The position numbers and the translations under genes are program-made. Of a stretch of 64,000 bases of DNA, positions 34,109-42,940 are shown one piece after another; position 1 is the first letter of the stretch, and the number at the start of each line of letters is the position of its first letter. This stretch comes from a bacterium (GTDB taxonomy: Bacteria > Myxococcota_A > UBA9160 > UBA4427): assembly GCA_024742285.1 (NCBI GenBank), contig JANSYR010000014.1:1-64000 (forward strand). Direction: 5' to 3'. The notes beneath the pieces were generated by a model. The model ran no database searches. It was not told the origin of the DNA and worked only from the letters and a program-made list of their open reading frames with translations.

Positions 34109-36019
34109 ATGCATCTTCCCGCCGACGACGAGACCCTCCGCGCCCACCTCGAACACGCGAACCTGCCCGCGCTCCTGCCGGCGATCGTCCAGCTGACCGG
34201 GGACACGGGTCTGCTGTCGCGGTTCGCGCCGCCGACGACGCCGATGATGGGGGCCGTCGATGGCGATCTGTCCGAGGACGTCCGGGAGGAGATCCGGCAG
34301 GTCGCGTTCGACGCACTGGTCGCCTACCGGGACGGGGACGGGTCGCTTCCGCCTTTGCCCACCCATGAGACGCTGGTGGCGATGATGAACTGGTGCGCCG
34401 GGGAGTCGATCCCGGCGGAGTACGTCCCGCTCGCGATCGAGGAGGGCGCCCTCGAGGAGGACGACCCGCGCCATTTCGCCTGGAACGAGCGGCCGGCCCC
34501 GAAGGTCCTCGAGGATTTCCACGTCGTGGTGGTCGGCAGCGGCTTCGGGGGGATCTGTGCCGGCATCCGTCTCGGACAGGCGGGGATCCCGTACACGATC
34601 TGCGAGAAGAACGCGGAGCTCGGCGGGACCTGGCACGAGAACAGCTATCCCGACCTTCGCGTGGACGTCGCGAACCACTTCTACTCCTTCTCGTTCGCCA
34701 ACAATCCGGACTGGTCGAACCACTTCTCGATGCGGGACGAGATCAAGGCGTACGCGGAGGACGTCGCGAGCGAGTACGGCGTCGACGGTCACGTCCGGTT
34801 CGGAACCGAGGTCGTACGCGCCGACTACGACGAGGAGAGCGCGCTCTGGAAGGTGCGCATCCGTGGCGCGGACGGGCAGGAAGAAGTGTTGACGGCCAAC
34901 GCGCTGATCAGCGCCGTCGGCATGCTCAACCGGCCCCAGGTCCCCGACCTCGCCGGCCTCGACACGTTCGCCGGCCCCGCGTTCCACTCGTCGTCCTGGG
35001 ATCACGGCCTCGACCTGTCCGGGAAGCGGGTCGGCGTGATCGGTACCGGCGCGAGCGCGATGCAGTTCGTACCGAGGATCGCCGAGGACGTCTCACGCCT
35101 CACGATCTTCCAGCGGGCGGCCCATTGGGTGAGCTTCAACCCGAACTACCGCGCCAAGACGGAGGAGGGCTTTCGCTGGTGTCTGCGCCACATCCCCTTC
35201 CATCACAGCTGGTACCGGTTCCTGATGTTCTGGGCGGGCGCCGACAAAGCGTTTCCGGTCTTCCAGATCGATCCCGAATGGACGGACCCGGAGAACTCCA
35301 CGAGTCTGGCGAACGACTTCTTCCGGCAGGGGGCAATCGCGCACATGAAGGAGCAGCTCGGGGGCGACGAGGCGCTGATCGCGAAGTGTCTCCCCGACTA
35401 CCCTCCGCTCGGCAAGCGGCCGCTCATGGACAACGGCTGGTACTCGACCCTGGTCGAGGACCACGTCGACCTCGAGACCGCCGGGATCGAGCGGGTCGTG
35501 CCCGAGGGCGTCGTGACGAAGGATGGCCGGACGATCGAGCTGGACGTGCTGGTCCTGGCGACCGGGTTCCACGCGGGGAAGTTCCTCTGGCCGATGGAGA
35601 TCGTCGGGCGGGGCGGGGCCGTCCTCCACGATCGCTGGGACGGGGGCGAGAATCCCCGGGCCTATCTCGGGATCACGGTGCCCGACTTCCCGAACCTCTT
35701 CTGCCTCTACGGTCCGAACACGAACCCGGTCGTGGGAAGCGTGATCTACATGCTCGAGTGCCAGACGACCTACGTCCTGGGCTGTCTGCGCGAAATGATC
35801 GAAGGGGGGCACCGCGCGATCGACTGTCGCAAGGACGTCCACGACGCGTTCAACGACCGGCTCGACGCGAAGATGGAGTCGATGGTCTGGCGCCATCCGA
35901 AGGTGAAGAGCTACTACAACAACTCCGAAGGTCGCGTGATCACGAACGCCCCCTGGACCATGTACGAGTACTGGGACATGACGCGCCGCGTGGACCTGAA
36001 GGACTACGACATCGCCTAG
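34109..36019 (+). CDS. Baeyer-Villiger monooxygenase with N-terminal extension (HAPMO-like)
   Basis: A 636-residue flavoprotein. About 135 residues without obvious motifs precede the FAD site VVVGSGFGGICAGI, the layout of 4-hydroxyacetophenone monooxygenase. The BVMO fingerprint is FAGPAFHSSSWD (from about residue 287), and the NADPH site is GVIGTGASAMQF. C-terminal LYGPNTNP is also family-typical. It should convert ketones to esters or lactones with NADPH and oxygen. It is probably cotranscribed with the preceding Coq4-family gene. Confidence 0.93.
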   Translation: MHLPADDETLRAHLEHANLPALLPAIVQLTGDTGLLSRFAPPTTPMMGAVDGDLSEDVREEIRQVAFDALVAYRDGDGSLPPLPTHETLVAMMNWCAGESIPAEYVPLAIEEGALEEDDPRHFAWNERPAPKVLEDFHVVVVGSGFGGICAGIRLGQAGIPYTICEKNAELGGTWHENSYPDLRVDVANHFYSFSFANNPDWSNHFSMRDEIKAYAEDVASEYGVDGHVRFGTEVVRADYDEESALWKVRIRGADGQEEVLTANALISAVGMLNRPQVPDLAGLDTFAGPAFHSSSWDHGLDLSGKRVGVIGTGASAMQFVPRIAEDVSRLTIFQRAAHWVSFNPNYRAKTEEGFRWCLRHIPFHHSWYRFLMFWAGADKAFPVFQIDPEWTDPENSTSLANDFFRQGAIAHMKEQLGGDEALIAKCLPDYPPLGKRPLMDNGWYSTLVEDHVDLETAGIERVVPEGVVTKDGRTIELDVLVLATGFHAGKFLWPMEIVGRGGAVLHDRWDGGENPRAYLGITVPDFPNLFCLYGPNTNPVVGSVIYMLECQTTYVLGCLREMIEGGHRAIDCRKDVHDAFNDRLDAKMESMVWRHPKVKSYYNNSEGRVITNAPWTMYEYWDMTRRVDLKDYDIA

Positions 36020-36040
36020 CGGCCAGCGAGGGCGCGCGCC

Positions 36041-36070
36041 GTCGCGAAGGCGACCCGGGACTTGTCCGGG
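36041..36070. terminator. Weak hairpins between convergent BVMO and GFA genes
   Basis: GTCGC-GAAG-GCGAC at 36041-36054 is a 5-bp stem with a 4-base loop. It is followed at once by the imperfect hairpin CCGGGAC-TT-GTCCGG. The site separates convergent genes, so a terminator is plausible, but there is no T-tract. Confidence 0.3.
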
Positions 36071-36073
36071 GGC

Positions 36074-36475
36074 CTATCCGGGGACCTTGTCGAAGGTCGG
36101 GATGCCCTCCGGAATCTGGTGGTAGCCCTGCGCGTCGCAGGTGAAGATCGCCATGTCGGGGCCGTCGAAGTTCGAGCGGTCGTCGAGGGTGCCGACCTTG
36201 ACGAGGACCATGCCCGGCATCGCGATCGACGCGATGTGGGTCCCGCAGTTCGGACAGAACTGACGGGTGACCGCGTTCTCGAGGTCGTCGCGGGAGAAGT
36301 CCTTGAGCTCCCCGTCCGTGACCTTGAAGCTGGCCTCCGGGACGGCGAAGGTGAGGAGCGAGTCTCCGCCCGTGATGTACTGGCACTCTCGACAGAAGCA
36401 CTGTGCCTTCATGGCGATCTCGCCGTCGATCTCGTACCGGACCTGCCTGCAATAGCAGCCGCCTTCCATGCTCAT
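36074..36475 (-). CDS. GFA-family (glutathione-dependent formaldehyde-activating-like) zinc protein
   Basis: A 133-residue protein with the zinc ligands of the GFA family: GGCYCRQVRY, CFCREC and FCPNCGTHI. Many members are not formaldehyde enzymes and their substrates are unknown. GGAGG with 7-8 bases of spacing supports the ATG at 36475; a second ATG two codons later is also possible. It follows an SDR on the same strand after 37 bp. Confidence 0.9.
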   Translation of the reverse strand: MSMEGGCYCRQVRYEIDGEIAMKAQCFCRECQYITGGDSLLTFAVPEASFKVTDGELKDFSRDDLENAVTRQFCPNCGTHIASIAMPGMVLVKVGTLDDRSNFDGPDMAIFTCDAQGYHQIPEGIPTFDKVPG

Positions 36476-36512
36476 CCCTGGACCCTCCTCTCGGCCTACC
36501 GCGGGCCGAATG

Positions 36513-37283
36513 CTAGTTGCTGCGCATCCCGCCCGCGATCGCGTAGTCCTCTCCGGTCACGTAGGACGACGCATCACTCGCCAGGAAGAGCGTCAGCCCC
36601 ACGATCTCGTCCGGATCGGCGACGCGCTTCATGAGCGTCGCCTCGGCGGAACGATCGACGAAACCGTCGTCGTACTTGGCGGTGCCCTTCATCATCTCGG
36701 TCAGGAAGGGCCCGGGAGAGATCGCGTTCACGCGCACGCCGAGAGACACCCACTCGGAGGCCATCGTCTTCGTGAAGTTGAGGAGCGCGGCCTTCAGGCC
36801 CGTGTAGGTCCCGACGCCGGGTCCGGCCGAATAGGCGCCGAGGGTCGAGACGTTGATGATGCTGCCCCCGCCCGCTTCGCCCATCCGCGGGGCACAGAGT
36901 GCGGCCAGGCGGATCGGACCCTTCAGGTTCACGTCGCAGAGCTTGTCGAAGTAGGCCTCGCTGATCTCCGTGATCGGCGTCATCGCGGGGTTGATGCCCG
37001 CGTTGTTGACGAGCACGTCGATCCGGCCGAATTCGTCGTAGACCCGGTCGACGAGGGCGGGCAGCGCGTCCCACTCGCCGAGGTGGCAGGCGATGGGCAG
37101 TGCTCGCCGGCCGGTGGCCGCCTCGACTTCCTTCGCGACCTGGTCGCAGAGGTCCTGCTTCCGGCTCACGACGACCACGTCGCTGCCCGCTTCCGCGAGG
37201 CCCTGGACCATCGCGCGGCCGAGGCCCTTGGTGGCGCCGGTGACGAGGCTGACGCGGTCGGTGAGGTCGAATCGGTCGGGCAC
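36513..37283 (-). CDS. Short-chain dehydrogenase/reductase
   Basis: A 256-residue classical SDR. Motifs are TGATKGLG, NNAGINPAM, the catalytic Ser in INVSTLG and the active-site pair in TYTGLK. The C-terminal DASSYVTGEDYAIAGG is the usual ending. The GTG start at 37283 has AAAGGA seven bases upstream. Substrate unknown. It is divergent from the PIG-L-type secreted protein gene. Confidence 0.92.
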   Translation of the reverse strand: MPDRFDLTDRVSLVTGATKGLGRAMVQGLAEAGSDVVVVSRKQDLCDQVAKEVEAATGRRALPIACHLGEWDALPALVDRVYDEFGRIDVLVNNAGINPAMTPITEISEAYFDKLCDVNLKGPIRLAALCAPRMGEAGGGSIINVSTLGAYSAGPGVGTYTGLKAALLNFTKTMASEWVSLGVRVNAISPGPFLTEMMKGTAKYDDGFVDRSAEATLMKRVADPDEIVGLTLFLASDASSYVTGEDYAIAGGMRSN

Positions 37284-37501
37284 GGGGGGTCCTTTCGGGT
37301 GGAGCCGGATCCTAACGGAGGGGGCGGCGGGACGCCGGCGGCCCCGGTCGATGCCGGACGTCCGGGATCCTCTTCGTCGGATGCGGGTCGGCCGTGCCAT
37401 GCGCAACTCGTCGGCAGATCACCTCCGCTTGATCGGTGACCCGCTTCGACTAACGTGGGAAGAGGGGGGAGCGCGACGAGATCGCACGAAGGCGGAGTGG
37501 T

Positions 37502-39847
37502 ATGCGGGCGGGAAGGCGAGGACGGCGACGCGATCCGGGGCTCCTCCGCGTCGCGGTCATGCTCCTCGGTGGGGTCCTGGGGGTGATCCCCGGGCTCGCG
37601 GCCTTCGCCGACGGGCAGCTGCAGATCGTCGCTCACGAAGACGACGATCTCTATTTCATGACTCCGGCCGTGCCCGACGGCCTCGCGACCGGCGCCCCGA
37701 GCTGGACCGTGTTCCTGACCGCTGGCGACGCCGGTCGGACCGATGGGCACTGGCAGTCCCGGGAGCTCGGGATCCGCGCGGCCTACGCGTCGATGATGGC
37801 GGCGGCCGATCTGTGGAGCAGCGATCCGATCGAGGTCGGGGGAAACCTGATCACGAGCTTCACCCTCGACGCGGCACCCCAGGTGCGCGTCGTCTTCCTT
37901 CGCCTGCCGGACGGGAATCCCGGCGGCACCGGCTACGGCATCACGGGCAACCAGAGCCTCCGTTACCTCTGGGAGGGGGCGATTCCGACGATCGCGAGCG
38001 TCGACGGTGCCGACACCTACTCCCGGACGGAGCTGATCGATGCCCTCGACGCCCTCGTCCGGAGCTTCGATCCCGACGTCCTCCGGATCCAGGACATGAC
38101 GGCCTACCACGGCAGCGATCACTCGGATCATTTCCATGCGGGCCGCTTCGCCTTCGAAGCCCACCTCGCGAGCGGCAATCGCCACCGCCTGCGCGCCTAC
38201 CGCGCCTACAACATCGATACCCAGGCGGTGAACCTCTCCGCGGACGAGATCGCCGAGTCGAACGCCATCATCACGACCTACGGCGCCTTCGACCCCGGCG
38301 TCGGGCCGACGGGTTGGAACCAGCGGGAGATTCCGCTCGCCGACGCCGACGGGACCCACGCGGTGCTGATTCCGAACGTCGGCGGGAGCAGCGGCCTCTG
38401 TCTCGACGTGACCGACGCCGGTGGGCCAGGGGAGTCGATCGGGTTCGCGACCTGCGCCGACGTGGCCGAGCAATCCTTCCTCCTGACCGAGCGCGACCTG
38501 CGACACGGCGACCACTGCCTGGTCTCGCCTGCGATCGGCGGACTGCCCGGAAGCGTCGGCTTCGCACCCTGTGGCCTGGGGCCGGGGCAGACCTGGACCT
38601 TCTTCACGGACGGCCACATCCGCGGACCGGGGGGAGAGTGCGTTGCCCCGGCGGGGGGCACCCTCGTCCTCGAGCCCTGCGACGGGGGCAGCCGGATCTG
38701 GGAGGTGGCGACGCTCCCGGGCTTCCTGGCGAGCGCGGGCGCGGACTTCTCGGGCATCGAGTTCGGGACGGACCCGTCGCGCTACCGGAGCCTCACGTTT
38801 GGAGACCTCGACGGCGACGGGCTGGAAGACGGTTGCGCCCGGCGCGCGCTGGGCATCGACTGCGCCCTCGCGATCGGCGACGGGCTCTTCGGGCCGTCGG
38901 CTCCCTGGCACCCGAACTTCGGCGACGACGACAGCTGGGGCCCGCCCGAGCACGGAACCACGATCCGGCTCGGGGACGTCGACGGCGACGGACGCGCCGA
39001 TCTCTGCGGGCGCGGCGGTCTCGGGATCTACTGCGTCCGTTCCGACGGCACGGGCTTCACCGACTTCCGGCTCTGGACCTCGACCTTCTCCGACGCGGAC
39101 GGCGGAACCGCCCCGCAGACCTACGGGTCGCTTCGACTGGGAGACATCGACGGCGACGGAGACGCCGACCTCTGCGGCCATCGCGCGGGCGGCGTGGCCT
39201 GCCTCCGCAGCAACGGCACGACCTTCGACGCGCCGACCTTCTGGGAGACGTCCGCCTGGGAGGCGGCGCTCGGACTCCCCGCCGATCAGGTGGGACGGAC
39301 GATGATGCTCGGGGACGTCGACGGCGACGGCGCCGACGATCTCTGCGAGCGCGGGACGACCGGCGTCTTCTGCGCGATCGCGGACCCGGCGGCGAGCGTG
39401 TTTCGCGATCGTGCGATGCGATCCCAGAGCGAGTATTCGGACGCGCTCGGTTGGGGAGGCGCGGAAGGCTACTGGGGCACGCTCCGTCTCGGTGACTTCT
39501 CCGGCGACGGGCAGGCCGATCTCTGCGGACGCGGCGGGGCCGGCGTGCTCTGCCTCTACTCGATGGACGGACGCTTCTCCGCGCCGAATCACCTGCTTTC
39601 CGACGCCTTCTCGAACGCGGCGGGCTTCCTTCCGCCCGAACGGGCGACGACGTTCGCGATGGCCGACGTCGACGGAGACGGTCGCGCGGATCTCTGTGCG
39701 TCGGGGGTCGGTGCGCTCGAGTGCGCGGTCCTCGAGGATGCGTCGGCGGCCCCGGAGCCCGGATTCGGGGTCGGCGTGGCCGTGCTCGCCCTCTCTCTCC
39801 TCCCCGCATCGGCGTCGCGTCGCTCCGGCTCACTCCGGCGGCGGTAG
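37502..39847 (+). CDS. Secreted PIG-L deacetylase-like / lectin / FG-GAP repeat protein with PEP-CTERM-like tail
   Basis: A 781-residue exported protein with a signal peptide ending near residue 37. A PIG-L (LmbE-like) deacetylase domain follows: AHEDDDLYFM replaces AHPDDE, with HSDHFHAGR as the second metal motif. A ricin-type lectin-like region with QxW elements (GLCLDV, QTWTF) spans about 285-400. Six FG-GAP/VCBS-type repeats (about 435-745) each carry DxDGDG-like calcium sites and a C-x8-C pair. The last residues, PEP plus a hydrophobic stretch plus RRSGSLRRR, form a PEP-CTERM-like sorting signal. The 3' end overlaps the convergent M20 gene by 18 bases. Confidence 0.87.
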   Translation: MRAGRRGRRRDPGLLRVAVMLLGGVLGVIPGLAAFADGQLQIVAHEDDDLYFMTPAVPDGLATGAPSWTVFLTAGDAGRTDGHWQSRELGIRAAYASMMAAADLWSSDPIEVGGNLITSFTLDAAPQVRVVFLRLPDGNPGGTGYGITGNQSLRYLWEGAIPTIASVDGADTYSRTELIDALDALVRSFDPDVLRIQDMTAYHGSDHSDHFHAGRFAFEAHLASGNRHRLRAYRAYNIDTQAVNLSADEIAESNAIITTYGAFDPGVGPTGWNQREIPLADADGTHAVLIPNVGGSSGLCLDVTDAGGPGESIGFATCADVAEQSFLLTERDLRHGDHCLVSPAIGGLPGSVGFAPCGLGPGQTWTFFTDGHIRGPGGECVAPAGGTLVLEPCDGGSRIWEVATLPGFLASAGADFSGIEFGTDPSRYRSLTFGDLDGDGLEDGCARRALGIDCALAIGDGLFGPSAPWHPNFGDDDSWGPPEHGTTIRLGDVDGDGRADLCGRGGLGIYCVRSDGTGFTDFRLWTSTFSDADGGTAPQTYGSLRLGDIDGDGDADLCGHRAGGVACLRSNGTTFDAPTFWETSAWEAALGLPADQVGRTMMLGDVDGDGADDLCERGTTGVFCAIADPAASVFRDRAMRSQSEYSDALGWGGAEGYWGTLRLGDFSGDGQADLCGRGGAGVLCLYSMDGRFSAPNHLLSDAFSNAAGFLPPERATTFAMADVDGDGRADLCASGVGALECAVLEDASAAPEPGFGVGVAVLALSLLPASASRRSGSLRRR

Positions 39848-41149
39848 CAGCTCCTTCACTGCGGCGACCGTCGCGCGGACTCCCGTCGTGACCGAGCCCC
39901 GTGGTTCGATCCGGAATCCGGGTGAGTGGTGGAAGGGCAGGGGCGGCCCGCCGGCGTCCGCGGCCTCGACGGCTTCGGGCGGCGAACCCCCGACCGAGAG
40001 GAAGGCGCTCGGTACGTCGTGCTCGGTCGAACCGTATTCGGCAAAGTCCTCGGCGCCCATGCTGTCGCGCGTCCGCGTGTAGAGGCCGTCGGGTCCGAGC
40101 TCCGCCAGGATCGGCGCGCGAAGGCGCGCGATCAACGCATCGTCGTTCACGACCGGCGGCGTCGAGGCGAGGATCTCGAGGGTGGGCAGCCGGTCGTCCG
40201 AGACGCCGTGGGTCCGTGCCACGCCCCGGGCGATCCGCTCGATGCCCTCGATCAGGTGGTCGCGGACGCGCACCGCGTCCGAGCGGACCGTGAGCTCGAG
40301 CTTCACTTCGTCGGCGATGATGTTGTGCTTCACGCCGCCGTGGATCGAGCCGACCGTGACGACCGCATTGTCGATCGGGCTGATCTCGCGGCTGACCAGG
40401 CTCTGGAGCGCGACCACGATCTGGGCCGCCACGTAGACGGCATCCTTGCCGTTCTGGGGCGCGGCGCCGTGCGCCTGGGCGCCGAAGACCATGAGGTCGA
40501 TGCTGTCGGACGAAGCGGCACTGGCCCCCTCGTGCAGGACGACGCGACCGGTCGGGCCGCCGCTGTGGACGTGGAGACCGAGCGCGAAGTCGGGGACGCC
40601 GAAGCGGTCGTAGAGCCCGTCGGCGAGCATGGCCTTCGCCCCGCCGATCCGCTCCTCGGCGGGCTGGCCGACGAACACGATCGTCCCGGACCAGGCGTCG
40701 CGGTGCTTCGCGAGCCAGCGCGCGCTGCCTACCAGGCTCGTCATGTGCATGTCGTGCCCGCAGGCGTGCATCACCGGGACGACTTCGCCGTCCTGGCGCT
40801 CCTGGGTCGCGGTCGATGCGAAGTCCAGGCCCGAGTCCTCCCGGATCGGGAGTCCGTCCATGTCGGCACGAATCAGGACTCGAGGGCCGGGGCCGTTCGC
40901 GAGTACGCCGACCACCCCGGTTCCGCCGACGCCCTGCGTGACCTCCGCCCCCGCGCTTCGCAGCTCCTTCGCGAGGCGCTTCGACGTCTCGAATTCGAGG
41001 TAGGAGAGCTCGGGGTTGCGGTGGAAGTGCTCGAAGAGCGGTTCGAGATGGCGGTCGTAGTCGCGCGCGACGGCGTCGGCCACGGATTCCCCGAGCGCCG
41101 CCGCGGGCAGGAGGAGGACGAGAGCGACGAGCGCCGGGCCGCTTCGCAT
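39830..41149 (-). CDS. Exported M20-family amidohydrolase/peptidase
   Basis: A 439-residue M20D-type metalloenzyme with a signal peptide (cleavage near ALG-ES). Metal ligands are in HACGHDMH, PAEERIGGA, the LHVHSG region and MGAEDF; ADMDGLPI precedes them as usual. These enzymes hydrolyse N-acyl amino acids or other amides, here in the periplasm. Two bases separate it from the upstream SnoaL-like gene, so they form an operon. Confidence 0.92.
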   Translation of the reverse strand: MRSGPALVALVLLLPAAALGESVADAVARDYDRHLEPLFEHFHRNPELSYLEFETSKRLAKELRSAGAEVTQGVGGTGVVGVLANGPGPRVLIRADMDGLPIREDSGLDFASTATQERQDGEVVPVMHACGHDMHMTSLVGSARWLAKHRDAWSGTIVFVGQPAEERIGGAKAMLADGLYDRFGVPDFALGLHVHSGGPTGRVVLHEGASAASSDSIDLMVFGAQAHGAAPQNGKDAVYVAAQIVVALQSLVSREISPIDNAVVTVGSIHGGVKHNIIADEVKLELTVRSDAVRVRDHLIEGIERIARGVARTHGVSDDRLPTLEILASTPPVVNDDALIARLRAPILAELGPDGLYTRTRDSMGAEDFAEYGSTEHDVPSAFLSVGGSPPEAVEAADAGGPPLPFHHSPGFRIEPRGSVTTGVRATVAAVKELLPPPE

Positions 41150-41151
41150 GC

Positions 41152-41715
41152 TCAGACGCGCAGCTCGGCGATGTCGTCCTTCGAGAGCTTCCTGTCGGCG
41201 ATCCCGGCGAAGCCGTCGCCGCCCGTGTAGCTCTCCTCGCCGATCAGGAGACCCGCTTCCCGGTCGACGGGCCAGACGATCCCCATGCGGGCCTCGTAGA
41301 GGTAGTACGCCTGATCGTCGTCGACCTCGATCCCCTGCGCCTTCAGGGCGTAGCCGGGATAGGCCATGCGCATCACGCCCTCGGTCACGACGCAGTCGCG
41401 ATCGGCGATCACGCGCTGGCAGTCGAGCTCGAGGCGGTGGGCACCGCTCTGGACGATCGTCAGGTCGTAGAACTGACGGACCGCGTCCTTGCTGCCGTCG
41501 GGATTCATGACCTCCGTGTGCGGATCGTCATGCATCACGTACTTCGGCTTCTCGACGAGGGTCGCGACGACCCCCTCGATGTCCGCCTTCGCCTCGCACT
41601 TCATGTGCTCGAGGACGAGCTCGAGATTCCGACGGACGATCGGGTCTTCTTCCTCGGCGAGTCGCTTCTCGACGAGGGTCCAGGTGTTGTTCGGGTCGAG
41701 CTTGGGTTCCGGCAT
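41152..41715 (-). CDS. SnoaL-like / NTF2-fold protein
   Basis: A 187-residue protein with the NTF2-like order: helical start (NNTWTLVEKRLAEEEDPI), CEAKADIEGVVATLVEKPKYVMHDD, AVRQFYDLTI and a beta-rich end. The ATG at 41715 has AGGAG eight bases upstream, so a longer start 11 codons earlier is rejected. It lies 60 bp after the acyl-CoA dehydrogenase genes on the same strand and may belong to that operon, perhaps as an isomerase or hydratase. Confidence 0.82.
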   Translation of the reverse strand: MPEPKLDPNNTWTLVEKRLAEEEDPIVRRNLELVLEHMKCEAKADIEGVVATLVEKPKYVMHDDPHTEVMNPDGSKDAVRQFYDLTIVQSGAHRLELDCQRVIADRDCVVTEGVMRMAYPGYALKAQGIEVDDDQAYYLYEARMGIVWPVDREAGLLIGEESYTGGDGFAGIADRKLSKDDIAELRV

Positions 41716-41776
41716 CGGCGGGGCTCCTCTCGGGTGTCGCCCGAGCATAGACCCCGCCGAGCGGGACCGCGCCCGG

Positions 41777-42940
41777 CTACCGGCTCTTCGGCAGGCCGAG
41801 CTCCACCTCGGCGACCAGGCTCCGCAGGATCTCCGCCGTGCCGCCGTAGATCGTGTTGACCGGCGTCTGGCGGAAGGCCTCGTCGAAGTTGCCCCCGGCG
41901 AGCGCGCCGTCCTCGTCCTCCTCGAGGAGACCAGCAGGGCCGACGAGGTCCATCCAGCGCTGGGCGTCGTCGAGGTAGGACGTTCCGGAGAACGACTTCG
42001 TCATCGCGCCCTTGCCTCCGAGGTCCTTGCCCTCGGCGGCGAGCCAGGTCGAGCGATGGCGCAGGAGGCGCGAGACCTCGGCGTGGATCGCCGTCTGCCC
42101 GAGCTGTTCCTTGATGCGCCCGTCGTCGAAGGGGCGCTGGCCGTCGGGCCCGACCTCGAGCGACCACGCTCCGGCCTGCTGGATGAAGCGCTCCTGGAGG
42201 TCGGCGTAGCCCATCGCCTGCTCGAGCCCGAGAGCGAAGCGGACCACGGACCAGCCCTTGTCGACCTCGCCGACCCGATTCACGTCCGGCACGCGCACGT
42301 CGGTCAGCGACACGCCGTTGCTGCGCTCGCCGCCCATGGTGTGGATCGCGGTGACCTCGACGCCCTCGACGTCGGTCGGCACGAGGAAGATCGTGAGGCC
42401 GCGGTGCGGGCGATCCTGGGTGCTCGTCCGCGTGAGCATGAAGATGTATTGCGCCGTGTGGGCGGTCGTCGTCCACATCTTCTCGCCGTTGATCAGCCAG
42501 TCGTCGCCGTCGCGGGTCGCCAGCGTCCGCGCGCCCGCGACGTCCGAGCCCGAGCCCGGCTCGGAGTAGCCGAGGGCGAAGGCGATCTCGCCGTTCGCGA
42601 TCTTCGGGACGAAGTGCTCCCGGTGGTAGTCGGTGCCCATCGCCATCAGGGTGTGGCCGATGAAGCCGTTGTTGAGCAGCCCGATCCACGGGAAGCCCGC
42701 CTTGCAGAGCTCCCAGTAGAGCGTGAGGATCTCGTAGGGGTCGCGGCCGCCGCCGCCGTACTCCCTGGGCCAGCCGGCCGAGACCCAGCCCGCCGCGGCG
42801 AGCTTGCGGTAGAGCTCCCAGTTGTGGCCGCCGCCGTCCTCGGCGGCTTCCTTGCGATCCTCTTCGCTGAAGTTCTCCGCGAGAAAGGCGCGGATCTCCC
42901 GCTTGACTTCTTCCGCCTTCTCTCCGAGTCGGAAATCCAT
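41777..42940 (-). CDS. Acyl-CoA dehydrogenase (large-type subunit)
   Basis: A 387-residue FAD-dependent dehydrogenase. FALGYSEPGSGSDVAG and WLINGEKMWTTTAH bind FAD; the C-terminal segment is NTIYGGTAEILRSLVAE. The Glu of the medium-chain enzymes' YEGT motif is Gly here, as in many FadE proteins of steroid catabolism that work as heteromers. Its ATG overlaps the stop of the preceding acyl-CoA dehydrogenase by one base, which suggests an alpha/beta pair. A CoA-linked side chain is the likely substrate. Confidence 0.92.
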   Translation of the reverse strand: MDFRLGEKAEEVKREIRAFLAENFSEEDRKEAAEDGGGHNWELYRKLAAAGWVSAGWPREYGGGGRDPYEILTLYWELCKAGFPWIGLLNNGFIGHTLMAMGTDYHREHFVPKIANGEIAFALGYSEPGSGSDVAGARTLATRDGDDWLINGEKMWTTTAHTAQYIFMLTRTSTQDRPHRGLTIFLVPTDVEGVEVTAIHTMGGERSNGVSLTDVRVPDVNRVGEVDKGWSVVRFALGLEQAMGYADLQERFIQQAGAWSLEVGPDGQRPFDDGRIKEQLGQTAIHAEVSRLLRHRSTWLAAEGKDLGGKGAMTKSFSGTSYLDDAQRWMDLVGPAGLLEEDEDGALAGGNFDEAFRQTPVNTIYGGTAEILRSLVAEVELGLPKSR

